The position numbers and the translations under genes were made by a program. From positions 1 through 64,000 of IMG/VR virus record IMGVR_UViG_3300042402_005180: DNA of 64,000 nt. One strand, 5' to 3'. Position 1 is the first letter of the stretch. Each line of letters begins with the position of its first letter. The notes beneath the pieces were generated by a model. That model was given only the letters and a program-made list of their open reading frames with translations. It had not been told where the DNA came from and did no database searches. Source of the DNA: a virus. Of this stretch, positions 42,026 through 51,500 are shown one piece after another.

Positions 42026-42774
42026 AATTGTTAGTAGATAAAACTTTAATATCATATGCAACTCCAGTTGTATTTTCTGGATTTTCAGCGTCTCAACATA
42101 ATAGTCAGATCATGTCAACCTTTGATACATTTGATTCGTATGAGCCAGATATTTATTTAGCCGATCCAGATCTTTTAAATAATACAACGTATAAAGCTCT
42201 TGAAGAAAGGCCGCACTTAAGAGTTTGTGTAATCCAAAAAGAAGGAACTGAACATCCTAAAAAAGCGGAATTTAAAGAAAGATTTGGAAATCTATACGAA
42301 TGGATTATCGATTCGGGACATGGCGATTTATATTTATATAGTAACCCATCTTTTATAGAAGAATATAAATCTGACCTAGTTTCAATTGAAAATGGTATAA
42401 AAGATTTCTTAGAAAACTTAGAAATCCCCGATTCACTAGTATTTAGAATTTTTTCAAATCAACTAATCTATAATAAAAGATATTGCGGAATAGTACCAGA
42501 GCCAGTCAACAAAAATATTTATAAATCATCAAAATATAGCATTTCTTTAAATAGCAATACGTATAATTCATTACTATGTGATTGCTATCCAATTAAACCC
42601 GAAGAGTTCACTATCGATACTCTGTACACTGATAAGCAAAAAGAAGTAAAAGAATTAAAAGAAAAAGTTATTGAAGAAAAGACAAATTTTCATTTCGTAG
42701 CAAATATTTTAAACATTTTAGGGCTTGATAAAGAATCAAAAATAATTTTATATAAAATGAAGGAGCTTCTATGA
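42022..42774 (+). CDS. Hypothetical glycan-cluster protein
   Basis: 250 residues. ASQHNSQIMSTFDTFDSYEPD and IYLADPDLLN look like a Rossmann-type half, similar in style to N-terminal parts of GT-B enzymes, but no donor-site motif is found. CGIVPEPVNKNIYKSSKYSI near residue 150 may mark a second domain. ATGA overlaps on both sides. Confidence 0.5.
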   Translation: MKLLVDKTLISYATPVVFSGFSASQHNSQIMSTFDTFDSYEPDIYLADPDLLNNTTYKALEERPHLRVCVIQKEGTEHPKKAEFKERFGNLYEWIIDSGHGDLYLYSNPSFIEEYKSDLVSIENGIKDFLENLEIPDSLVFRIFSNQLIYNKRYCGIVPEPVNKNIYKSSKYSISLNSNTYNSLLCDCYPIKPEEFTIDTLYTDKQKEVKELKEKVIEEKTNFHFVANILNILGLDKESKIILYKMKELL

Positions 42775-43217
42775 ATATTGGATTTATTGTAAATAATCTT
42801 GCAAACTCGGAACAAACTTGCGAAATTTTCAATTTAGTAAACAAGATTTCTTTGGGGAGTAATAAGTATATTCCACAAATATTTTTTCAAAATGTATTAA
42901 ATCAAGTGTTACCGCCTCCTTGTTTATGCATGAACATTACAGGGATTTCCAACTTTAAAGGAAAAGCAGTTGCTTTTGGATTAGACTCTGCTCAGGTTCT
43001 TTTCAACAACAATGCTAATACAGAAAACTGGCTAGTGTTATGGGACTTGCCTTGGTTATATAATTCTATAAATTATCCTGTTTGTATAAACCTAATGAAA
43101 AAATTTAAATTAGTAGTACGAAGCGAAGACCATAAAGAAATCGTTAAAAATTTTACAGGCAGAGATGATATTTTAATTGCTAAAAATTCGGATGAGTTAT
43201 TAAAATGTTTGATATAA
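42771..43217 (+). CDS. Hypothetical glycan-cluster protein
   Basis: 148 residues. NIGFIVNNLANSEQTCEIFNL and IAKNSDELLKCLI suggest an alpha/beta fold like part of a GT-B enzyme. LVLWDLPWLYNSINYPVCIN is a distinctive aromatic block. It is the last gene of the second glycan island and overlaps the homing endonuclease start by 13 bases. Function unknown. Confidence 0.5.
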   Translation: MNIGFIVNNLANSEQTCEIFNLVNKISLGSNKYIPQIFFQNVLNQVLPPPCLCMNITGISNFKGKAVAFGLDSAQVLFNNNANTENWLVLWDLPWLYNSINYPVCINLMKKFKLVVRSEDHKEIVKNFTGRDDILIAKNSDELLKCLI

Positions 43218-43981
43218 AAAAAATATGCGATATGTATGACGAGAATAATAGCATAAGAGAAATCGCTTCAGCTCTAAATACATATCCAAACAAGATAGCT
43301 CGAATACTAAAAAAAGCGGGCAAGGAACTAAGATCAAAAAGAGAAGCTGGTAAAATAGCTGTTGATCAAGGTAAAATAAAACCACCTATGCTTGGTAAGA
43401 AAAGAAGTGAAGAAGAAAAAAGCAATATTGCAGCCAAAAGATCAAAAAAATGGAAAGAGATGTCAGAAGAAGATTTGGAAGCGTTTAGAAAAAATGCTAA
43501 AGATAGATGGGAATCTCAAACAGAGCAAGAAAAAGATTATAGACAGCAAAAAGCTGGAGAGGCTCTTAAAAAGGCAAGTGTAGAAGGTTCAAAGGCTGAA
43601 AAATATCTTTATAGAGAGTTGACAAAAGCGGGTTATGATGTTATAATGCATAAGACGGGTCTTATTCCCGGAGAAAAGTATGAAATTGATTTATATATTC
43701 CGTCAATGATGGTGGCTATTGAAATAGATGGCCCTCAGCATTTTTTCCCCATATACGGAGAAAAAAACTTGAACCGTAATATAAAATATGATTCCATAAA
43801 AAATGGTGCATTAATTTCAAGAGGAATATGTGTTCTAAGAATAAAATATTTGCATAAGCACAATTCTCGCACAATCAATAAAAAGCTCTTTTCTCTTATT
43901 TTGGGTGAACTAAACAAAATTAAAAATAAATTTCCAGATTTGCAAAATAGACTAATAGAATTGGAGATGGATGATGTTTGA
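43205..43981 (+). CDS. VSR-like homing endonuclease with HTH and NUMOD3-like region
   Basis: 258 residues. Residues 5-42 form a helix-turn-helix (NNSIREIASALNTYPNKIA). Residues 60-80 match NUMOD3-like DNA-binding repeats (PPMLGKKRSEEEKSNIAAKR). Residues 130-215 are a VSR/PD-(D/E)XK nuclease: GSKAEKYLYREL, Asp162 in YEIDLYIP, Glu173 in VAIEIDGPQH, then ICVLRI. This combination fits the EDxHD group of phage homing endonucleases. It has no intron around it, so it is free-standing. Confidence 0.75.
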   Translation: MFDIKKICDMYDENNSIREIASALNTYPNKIARILKKAGKELRSKREAGKIAVDQGKIKPPMLGKKRSEEEKSNIAAKRSKKWKEMSEEDLEAFRKNAKDRWESQTEQEKDYRQQKAGEALKKASVEGSKAEKYLYRELTKAGYDVIMHKTGLIPGEKYEIDLYIPSMMVAIEIDGPQHFFPIYGEKNLNRNIKYDSIKNGALISRGICVLRIKYLHKHNSRTINKKLFSLILGELNKIKNKFPDLQNRLIELEMDDV

Positions 43982-44768
43982 AGAAAAAGAAGATTTCTTT
44001 GGTAGTACAGAAAAAGATAATGATATTTTTGATTTGTCTTCAATAGAAAAAGTTGAAATAGTCAAAGATCCGAATGAACCAGACCAACTATCTCCTGAAT
44101 GGCATGACTATGTTATGTCTAAGTTCACTGACTATGAACTTGTAGAAATAAACGGAGAAAAGTATCCAAATTGTTATGGACTAAGAAGAGTTGTGGAATT
44201 GCTAATTGGAAATATTGTAGAGAGCAAACCAACTAATCTTATTGTTTCTCCTGATTCTACCGGAAGCAATCCGGGGCGAGTAACTTGTATTTATGAAGTT
44301 ACTATTAGAGATTTTGAAACAGGGCAACTTAAAAAATATGGCGATGTTGCAGAAGTATTTTCTCTTAACTGCGACGATCTTTTCCTTGCTTATCCTGCGG
44401 CAACTGCTGTCACCCGTGCAGAAGGCCGCTGCTTGCGTAAATTGCTCAAGGTGCGATGTGTGGCAGCAGAAGAGCTTACTCGCAATAAGAACGTAGGAGA
44501 GGCCGTTAAAGCCGTTATAAAGAGTGTTCCAACAGATGGCTCTTATCAGGAGCAAGATCCTATTAGCGGCGCACAAATCAAAGCTGTCGAGAGTCGATGT
44601 AATATCTTGGGAATTGATATTATGAAATTTATCAACAGTTATGAAGAAGGTAAGACATATAGCAAGCTAGAAGATGTTCGTAAAAAAACAGCGATCACCA
44701 TGATTGGCTTACTAAATGATTATCAGAATAATAAAACACCAATTCCTACAAATATATTGAAAGGGTAG
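43971..44768 (+). CDS. Rad52-like single-strand annealing protein (putative)
   Basis: 265 residues; ATG 43974 may be the real start given GGAG at 43963. The conserved-looking core is YPNCYGLRRVVELLIG, RVTCIYEVTIRDFETG, YGDVAEVFSLN and AVTRAEGRCLRKLLKVRCVAAEE. The last block resembles the basic helix with which Rad52-type proteins bind ssDNA. The region encoding it is richer in G and C than its surroundings. It would anneal single strands alongside RecA and SSB. Family call moderately uncertain. Confidence 0.6.
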   Translation: MMFEEKEDFFGSTEKDNDIFDLSSIEKVEIVKDPNEPDQLSPEWHDYVMSKFTDYELVEINGEKYPNCYGLRRVVELLIGNIVESKPTNLIVSPDSTGSNPGRVTCIYEVTIRDFETGQLKKYGDVAEVFSLNCDDLFLAYPAATAVTRAEGRCLRKLLKVRCVAAEELTRNKNVGEAVKAVIKSVPTDGSYQEQDPISGAQIKAVESRCNILGIDIMKFINSYEEGKTYSKLEDVRKKTAITMIGLLNDYQNNKTPIPTNILKG

Positions 44769-44770
44769 TA

Positions 44771-45112
44771 ATGAGTTTTACAATCACAAAAGGTCCAAAT
44801 GGAATTTCTATTGCCGCAACTGGCGATACTCATAAAGATGTATTTTCTCAAATTGCTGATTTGGAAGAAGTTTTTGGAGTTCAAAAGTGTGGCAAATGTC
44901 AGTGTCCAGATATTAGATTTGTTGTCAGAACAGTTGATGACAACGATTACTATGAATTCCAGTGTAAAAATCTAAAGTGTAGAGCTAAGTTAGCTTTTGG
45001 CCAAAATAAAAAAGGCGGAGGACTATTTCCAAAACGCAAAGATAAGGATGATAACTGGTTGCCAGATAGCGGCTGGATGCGATGGGATAAAGAAAATAAT
45101 AAAGAAATATAA
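44771..45112 (+). CDS. Phage zinc-ribbon protein
   Basis: 113 residues. An N-terminal IxxAATGDTHKDVFSQIADLEEVFG helix is followed by a four-Cys ribbon (CGKCQCP and CKNLKCR) and NKKGGGLFPKRKDKDDNWLP. The pattern recurs in phages next to Rad52-like genes (recollection). Likely a nucleic-acid binding helper. It is the last plus-strand gene before the convergent terminator. Confidence 0.65.
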   Translation: MSFTITKGPNGISIAATGDTHKDVFSQIADLEEVFGVQKCGKCQCPDIRFVVRTVDDNDYYEFQCKNLKCRAKLAFGQNKKGGGLFPKRKDKDDNWLPDSGWMRWDKENNKEI

Positions 45113-45114
45113 AC

Positions 45115-45145
45115 AAAAAAGCCCCGGTAAAACGGGGCTTTTTTT
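45115..45145. terminator. Bidirectional intrinsic terminator
   Basis: A-tract, GCCCCG (45121-45126), six-base loop, CGGGGC (45133-45138), T-tract. The A and T tracts extend the stem and give a U-run on either strand. It sits between the converging plus-strand replication operon and the minus-strand tail operon and should stop both. Confidence 0.9.
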
Positions 45146-45151
45146 ATATCG

Positions 45152-45213
45152 ATATAACCTACCGCCGTTCGTATTCGGTTATATTACGAGAATGAGTCGT
45201 GACTCGAAACGGC
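45152..45213. other. Dyad-rich convergent intergenic segment
   Basis: Three nested or adjacent inverted repeats: ATATAACC (45152-45159) with GGTTATAT (45177-45184); GCCGTT (45164-45169) with AACGGC (45208-45213); GAGTC (45194-45198) with GACTC (45201-45205). No ORF crosses it. It could be a structured RNA or 3'-end element, or a protein-binding or recombination site. Confidence 0.45.
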
Positions 45214-45241
45214 AAAAAGGCCACCAGCTATTCTCTCGATA

Positions 45242-46213
45242 TTATAGATATTCTAAGCTAACATAAAGACCATAGTTTGTTTTACTACCAATACTCAACG
45301 GAGAAGCAGATAAAGCAACTCTCCAAGTATGAAGAGTATCATATCCAGTTCCACCATAAGAATTTGCTAAATATGTTCCTGAATTATATGGCCCTAAAGT
45401 TGTGCCAAGTAAACTTGCCTGTTGAGCTGAGTCAATATATTGACTATACTTTGGAACTGCTGATGTTAAAACACCAGTATCAAGACCTTTTCCACCACTT
45501 CCGGGAGAGTCGAGAAGAGGAACAATTAATCCACTTCCACCAACTGTATCAAAACCCGGAATTACTAATGCGGAAATAGCAGAATCGGGATTTCCTGAAC
45601 CATTATTATAATGATAGTCAGTATAATTATAAAATTTTACACCAACTGAGTTCTGATAGTATGGACGAATAGATTTATTTGCACCATATACTGAGCCGCT
45701 TGGCCAAGGTGATCCCCACCAAAAAGCATCACCAAAACACGAGTTTGCACCAACAACTGGAGAGCCAAAATTGCTAACCCAAGTAGCATATGCTTTATTG
45801 TCAAAATTAACAATTTCTGCAACCTTAGTAATGACTCCAGTTGCAGGAGAGTTAATATTAACTCTATCAAAAATTCTTAACTGAGCATTTTGAACTTTTA
45901 CAGCAGAAGTATGAGAAAAATTAATTAAAAGAGTTGCCTGAGAGCTGTTTGCAGTAGCAATTGTTCCTGAAGTTGGAGATATTCCAACAATACATCCAGA
46001 AGCATTTGGTCCAGCAACGGTTCCAAGATATTTTACATTTCTTGCTTCGCCACCATTTGTTGTTCCATTAGAATCTGTAATATAAGTACTATCTTGGTAT
46101 TTTAATGTTGAAACACTTGACCCCCAAGTTGATCCATAAAATCCAAGACCTGAACCTCCTAGCCCAATAACTCCAGAGCTAGAATCTAAAACCGAAAAGT
46201 AAATCGATGCCAT
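45242..46213 (-). CDS. Virion structural protein (tail operon, last gene)
   Basis: 323 residues. The start ASIYFSVLDSSSGVIGLGG followed by FYGSTWGSSVSTLKYQDSTY and SNGTTNGG is a pattern I recall from virion proteins of marine and freshwater phages. The rest is Gly/Ser/Asn/Tyr-rich beta structure (FWWGSPWPSGSVYGANK). A perfect AGGAGG ribosome site and its own promoter-like element point to high expression. Exact location in the particle unknown. Confidence 0.7.
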   Translation of the reverse strand: MASIYFSVLDSSSGVIGLGGSGLGFYGSTWGSSVSTLKYQDSTYITDSNGTTNGGEARNVKYLGTVAGPNASGCIVGISPTSGTIATANSSQATLLINFSHTSAVKVQNAQLRIFDRVNINSPATGVITKVAEIVNFDNKAYATWVSNFGSPVVGANSCFGDAFWWGSPWPSGSVYGANKSIRPYYQNSVGVKFYNYTDYHYNNGSGNPDSAISALVIPGFDTVGGSGLIVPLLDSPGSGGKGLDTGVLTSAVPKYSQYIDSAQQASLLGTTLGPYNSGTYLANSYGGTGYDTLHTWRVALSASPLSIGSKTNYGLYVSLEYL

Positions 46214-46220
46214 TTAAACC

Positions 46221-46249
46221 TCCTACGTAGGAAAGAATGATATATCATT
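46221..46249 (-). promoter_or_regulatory. Two perfect palindromes in the leader of the structural gene
   Basis: TCCTACGTAGGA (46221-46232) overlaps the ribosome site, so TCCT can pair with AGGA of the Shine-Dalgarno. AATGATATATCATT (46236-46249) lies at the expected transcript start. They may be an operator pair or a translational control hairpin. Confidence 0.5.
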
Positions 46250-46251
46250 AT

Positions 46252-46257
46252 ATTATA
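46252..46257 (-). promoter_or_regulatory. Promoter -10 element for the last tail gene
   Basis: On the minus strand the sequence reads AATGTGTATAATATAATGA, with TATAAT at 46257-46252 and TGTG before it. The only TTGAAT upstream is 13 bases away, too near for a sigma70 -35. The TGTGTATA(A/G)T form matches elements before the two HNH genes and the gene at 14766. Confidence 0.45.
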
Positions 46258-46261
46258 CACA

Positions 46262-46468
46262 TTACCACTTATTCAAGGGGCATTTTTCAGAATCCCAAGA
46301 GGCTTTTATTTCTAAATAACATCCACACTCTTTACATTTTGAATTTTCGAATTTATCACAATTATAACAAATGCTAAGTCTTTCATTTTTAATTATTTCG
46401 TCAGCTTTTTTAAATTTATTTGCAGCATGATTAAATAATGACGAAGTAAGATTAAATACTTCTTTCAT
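46262..46468 (-). CDS. Small zinc-ribbon phage protein (DUF6171-like)
   Basis: 68 residues. After a helical N-terminus come ICYNCDKF, KCKECGCYLEIKASW and KCPLNKW, the Cys spacing of a small ribbon common in tail regions of phages. Its start overlaps the stop of the upstream gene. Possibly virion or assembly related. Stop lies directly before the next promoter. Confidence 0.65.
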   Translation of the reverse strand: MKEVFNLTSSLFNHAANKFKKADEIIKNERLSICYNCDKFENSKCKECGCYLEIKASWDSEKCPLNKW

Positions 46469-46809
46469 ATGATAATTTCCTTAATTTCTTCGTTTTCAGA
46501 TTGTTGAAAAGCAAATCGTAGCTCGCAATCTGTGTGAAGATAATGATGTACCGTGAATGATTTTAATCTATTAAAAAAATCCTCATTTTGTTCATTATAT
46601 CGCAAAATTAAATATGAAACAAAATTTGCAATTGCTGGCAAAATTACATTATTCTCAGTGCATTGTGAACATCCAACTTCGTTGTTTGCAATTTTTTTCA
46701 TTTGATCTTTATAGTTTAACATAAAATTAAATTCTGGCAAAATAACATAAAAATCATCTTTTGCCAATGCACCTATAATATATTCTCTATCTATATATTT
46801 AATATTCAT
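46465..46809 (-). CDS. Hypothetical tail-operon protein
   Basis: 114 residues from ATG 46809 (TAATG overlap with the upstream stop; three upstream in-frame codons lack support). Helical, with CSQCTENNVILPAIANFVSYLI and FTVHHYLHTDC. No family recognised. Size and place before a ribbon protein suggest an assembly factor, unproven. Confidence 0.5.
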   Translation of the reverse strand: MNIKYIDREYIIGALAKDDFYVILPEFNFMLNYKDQMKKIANNEVGCSQCTENNVILPAIANFVSYLILRYNEQNEDFFNRLKSFTVHHYLHTDCELRFAFQQSENEEIKEIII

Positions 46810-48530
46810 TATCCACAACTCCCAAGTCTATTATTATCACAACATGATAAGTATATTTTATCAAATACATTTATTCCACATGATTGGCACGATATTGTAG
46901 GTTGATATTCTTTAACTGGACATCCTGTAGCAATGTCAATTATATCTTGTATTGACACATTCATATTTCCATATGTGAATCCTCCACACCCTGCTATTTT
47001 ATCATTAGCATTAATTCCAGCTTCAACTTTTAAAAACCCAGAGCAAGGATTACATGGATCAAATATATTAGGCCCAGAAAAGCACTCTTTATCCTCTTCT
47101 CCATATTGTCTAATATTTATATTAGTATTAAATAAGCCCCCTTGAAAAAGACATGTACCTCCTGCAAATAAACAAGCATCTTCCCAAGATGTCTCATTTT
47201 CCCACCAACCACCTTCATCCATAAATTTTACCAAATATTCGCATCCCGGTGGTAAGTTTTCATCATTTTCTCCGAAATCAGGTCTTGGTATAAATTTTTG
47301 TTTGATTCTTATACATTTAAGCTCATCTAATGGTGGCAAATCAGCACAAGAACATCCTCTATCTCCTTTTCCATGATAGTTTATAAATCTAACTCCTGCT
47401 GGGCACTCTTCAGTTGGATCATCGGGTAGTCCTCTGCTTCCAGCAAATATAGCCGGATAAAATCTAAATTTTCCAGCACTACCGCATTCTCCAAGTTCAG
47501 AGTTAAGTTCACTTGCCCAAGCTCCATAGCTACAATATGTTCGAACCTTATAATATTTATAGCCACAAACCTTATAAGAGGCCCATGCATATTGATTTGC
47601 ACAAAAATTTTCTTCTGTACAGCCAGCATCTGTAACAGGAGGCTTTGATATATTGCAACATCCGCTATACTGACTATAGGGTCCAAGAATCATAAGGAAC
47701 TCATTATTTCCGCTGCTAGATACTGTTCCTCCTCCTGCCGCACCTCCTCCGATTGGTCTCCATTCATAATTAATATTAGCAGCTAAAAAATAATCACCAG
47801 ACTGTAAAGAAAAACTATTATTTCTATTTGTAAGTTGAACTACTTCTTTAACATTTAAACTAGATGGACCGTCTTTTACCATTTCTCCATATGGATTTGG
47901 CTTTACTACTCCTGAATTATTTCTAACTAATGTAAAAGTAGAATACTGAAGATTTTTACCTCTGTATATTTGTCCAGAACCAACTGAAGGAGACGAAAAA
48001 TCACCAGCAGATAAATTACTAACCATTCTACCTTCTATAATTTCTGTGCCACCGGTCCAAACTTTTCTATTGTCATCCCATCTTAAATCAACTGGCCCAG
48101 TTTTCCATTTTGATCGATCAACGGGAGTTTCTAAATTAAATACTCTACCATTTGATCCAGATGGCATTGGAAGTCCACAGACATCATATCCCCACCCTGA
48201 TAAATAAAATGGTCCCTTCCAAACCATAGGTTGCACGCTATGACTTCCGCTAGCAACTGGAAATTTTTTATGATTAAAATCTTTTGTTAATCCCGCCCTT
48301 GCAGTTATAGAATAATCATTTTTATCAAAAAAGAAATATGGATCAAGATCAAAAGAAGTTGGAGAAACATTAAATTTAAAAAATACTCCTGAACATTTAG
48401 CTGTTTGATCTATTGGTCCTTGAGTTGAAGGATACATCAAAGTTGGATCAACCGATATATTTTGCGGAACTTCTGAAATCTGTTTTGCATTCCAAAGAAC
48501 TTGTCTATATCCTGACTGAAAATTAACCAT
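46809..48530 (-). CDS. Tail protein with very Cys-rich C-terminal half
   Basis: 573 residues. Residues 1-280 are beta-rich and nearly free of Cys (VNFQSGYRQVLWNAKQISEV). Residues ~290-573 hold 24 cysteines, many in pairs (SGCCNIS, GCSCADLPP, DPCNPC, ISCQSC, LSCC). Such density suggests metal-binding knots or disulfides in an exposed tail tip. Between the hub-like and terminal genes it may be a fibre tip or adhesin. No family recognised. Confidence 0.6.
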   Translation of the reverse strand: MVNFQSGYRQVLWNAKQISEVPQNISVDPTLMYPSTQGPIDQTAKCSGVFFKFNVSPTSFDLDPYFFFDKNDYSITARAGLTKDFNHKKFPVASGSHSVQPMVWKGPFYLSGWGYDVCGLPMPSGSNGRVFNLETPVDRSKWKTGPVDLRWDDNRKVWTGGTEIIEGRMVSNLSAGDFSSPSVGSGQIYRGKNLQYSTFTLVRNNSGVVKPNPYGEMVKDGPSSLNVKEVVQLTNRNNSFSLQSGDYFLAANINYEWRPIGGGAAGGGTVSSSGNNEFLMILGPYSQYSGCCNISKPPVTDAGCTEENFCANQYAWASYKVCGYKYYKVRTYCSYGAWASELNSELGECGSAGKFRFYPAIFAGSRGLPDDPTEECPAGVRFINYHGKGDRGCSCADLPPLDELKCIRIKQKFIPRPDFGENDENLPPGCEYLVKFMDEGGWWENETSWEDACLFAGGTCLFQGGLFNTNINIRQYGEEDKECFSGPNIFDPCNPCSGFLKVEAGINANDKIAGCGGFTYGNMNVSIQDIIDIATGCPVKEYQPTISCQSCGINVFDKIYLSCCDNNRLGSCG

Positions 48531-51500
48531 AAAAAATTCCTCCCATTGTTGTGCCTGAGCTTTCCTTTCCTCTTACTTCAAATAGCCCGGAGTTAAATAA
48601 AGCCTTATGTTCTATAGGATATCTTTGATTCCATACATAAGCAGGGCTATAAATTTGTTCATACGATACTCCAAAACTTTCTTCAGGACTAAATCCTAGA
48701 GCCTTCATTGCAGGTTGTGAAGCAGAAGAGTGTGCGTTAATAGCTCCATAGTCTGAAGGTGATTGCGGTTTAATCTGATTAATTGTTCTCCAGAGTGAAT
48801 TATTCCAGTTTGCCCAAATGCCTTGCGCCGAACTTCTATTGATAGAATTAATTTTTTGTTTTTCCATAAAACTAAAAAAAGATTTATTTACAGGAGGAAG
48901 AAAAGCTCTTCTGATAGAATTTCTTATTTCTGTATCTATTTTAAATTTTTCTTTTTGAGAAGTAATTATTCTTTCAATATTATATCTTGCAAGTTCGCCT
49001 CGTTTTTTTGTCCAAGTTGTAAAATTATATGTAGTTTTTATTTCCTCTGAAGAAATGCTAATAGAGATAGTTGTTATATATGGTCCAGTATCAAAAATTT
49101 TATCTGATATATTCCATTTTGGAGTTTCTGAAAATTCTATATATCCTGTTTCTAGTGCATGAATACTTGTTAATTCCGCTTGAGCCATTTGTGAAGCAAA
49201 AATATTCATATCATCTGTGGAACCAAAAGTTTCTGGTTTTAAACTAGTGTCTGCACTAATATTAACTTTACCTTTTCTACCTTCTTTTGCATTAATTTCT
49301 GAACTACTATCCCATCCACTAAATGCCCACCACGGCCCCCAGACATATCTTGTACTTTTTTGAGGAACAGAAATTAAAACAGGCGGCATTTTTGCAGGAG
49401 CGATAGATCCATCAAGAATATTTTCTGAGCCAAACATATTTTGATAACCTACTTTTGTCGATTTTCCAATTTCACTATCGTCTTGGAAAATAAGTTTGGC
49501 AAGAACTCCAAATGCATTTACTTCTGTTGTATATTGATCATATATTTCAACAGATGGAACAGTAACTTTACAAAATCCATAAATTTTATTTAAAACTTTA
49601 TTTCCGGCACTATCAGTCATTAACTGGCCTGATGGAGAAGTTACTGGAAATTTTTGTCCTGCAATTTCTTGATATAGTTTTGTAACGTCAACATATCTAA
49701 TTCCCCAAGCGGTATCAACTGTTGCAGCTCCTAGTATACCTTTTTTTGTTTGATTTGCATTATCTAAATAATCGATAATTGTATATTGGCTATTTAAATC
49801 TGAATAATCAGCTAATATGCCACCCCAAATAGGATCATAACTATATAAAGGGTAGGCAACAGTGCATTTTAATCTTCCGGCTCCACCATCATAAAACGAA
49901 GTGTCAGTAATATATTTTGTAATATCATTTCCTGCCCATGCAGAATTATCAAGCTCCCAAGCGTATTCCGGTTCTTGGTCAAGCTCAATCCATCTAAAAT
50001 TATTTTCAATGCCTCCCGGCTCTGAAGGAACAGCAACTAAAAATTCTTTTCCATAAAAATCATCGGCTATTTTTTTTATTCCATTATATCTTGTATTTAA
50101 AGTTCTTTGCATTATATCTTTTTGTGCGTCTTTTGTTCCAAACATATATGACGCATATAATTCTGCGCTATCTAAACTTGTATCCATTAAATCGTGAGTT
50201 GTTTTATTTCCTTTAAAAACATCTCGAATGTCTTTTAAAGAAAAATTATCAAATCCAGAAATAGTTTTTAATGGAGTATAATAATTCAATTTTAATTGTA
50301 AATCAGTAGGTGCTGCCATCATTAATTTATGATACATATCCCAAGTTTGTCTACTCGATATAGCACATCGCATTTCAAGTAAATTTGTATCAAACCACAG
50401 AAAGTCACCCTCTTTAACAAATGAATTTCTTTGTCCAGTCATATCTAATGCATCAATAACAACTCTAATTGGACTGAAAAAATCTAAATATTGATTCATT
50501 CCAGTTCCATGATAATAAATTGTATTAATTCCAGCTCCCTTTTTACCCCAAATTGGCAACATATGACCTTGATTTGCAAACCAATGTCTAGTAGCATTAT
50601 CTCCAATAATAACTTTTTGAGAAACTAATTCAGTAGTTAGTTCTTTTCCAATTCTATATGATTTTATATTTTTTGACTCATCAGGAACTTTTAACAAATT
50701 AGTTATAATTTTTTTTACTTGATCTGAATCTGATGGTTTTTTTCTTGGCAACATTTTTAATTTTAACGCAGCTTTTTTCATAACTCCTAGATCATCAGCT
50801 ATATATCCTTTAGTTTTATCTTCATCAATATAAATGTAATAATCATACATTGTAATTTCTGAAATATCTCTTAAAAAAGAATTAAAATCAACAAATGTGC
50901 TTTTAATTCTATAGTCATTCAATTCTTTTATAGCAGTCGAAAGATCAGAAATGTCAAACTCATATTCTGTTCCACCAAAAAATAAATTTCCACCAAAAAC
51001 GCCTTTTTTACAACAATCAGTAAAATCTTTGACAAAAGTTGATATAGGATAACCTAATGAATTTCGATCTGCTCCACCAAATTTTCCGCCTTTTCCTATA
51101 TTTTCTTTATATGCATACAAATTAATCATGTTAACTGGCGTATACCAGTTTTTATCTTCAAAAGCAGATTTTGAAATATTGTAAAATTCATAATTAATAG
51201 ATGAGTTATATTGAATAACAGGTTTTGCACTTGGATTAATAATATCATTATCATCAACATAAATTGTACCAATAAAAGATCCAAGAATAAGAAAAACTCC
51301 ATCTAAAAATGAAGAAGGAGAATTAAGCTCTACCTCCCATTTTCTTCCAGAAGAAACATCTTCAACATAACTATATCTTTGTACAATTCCAGCATATTTA
51401 AAAGTTTGATTAGTATCGTCATCTATAATTTTTAACATGCAACAAGTGCCAATTTCAGGAGGCTGAAAATATACATCATCTATTTTTTTGCCCGGACGAG

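Noticed and set aside
44202-44576. 124-codon ORF on the minus strand
   Set aside because: It is a shadow of the Rad52-like gene; no ribosome site or coupling.
47530-47560. tRNA T-arm-like GTTCGAAC
   Set aside because: It lies inside the cysteine-rich tail gene, and no acceptor or anticodon stems can be drawn around it.
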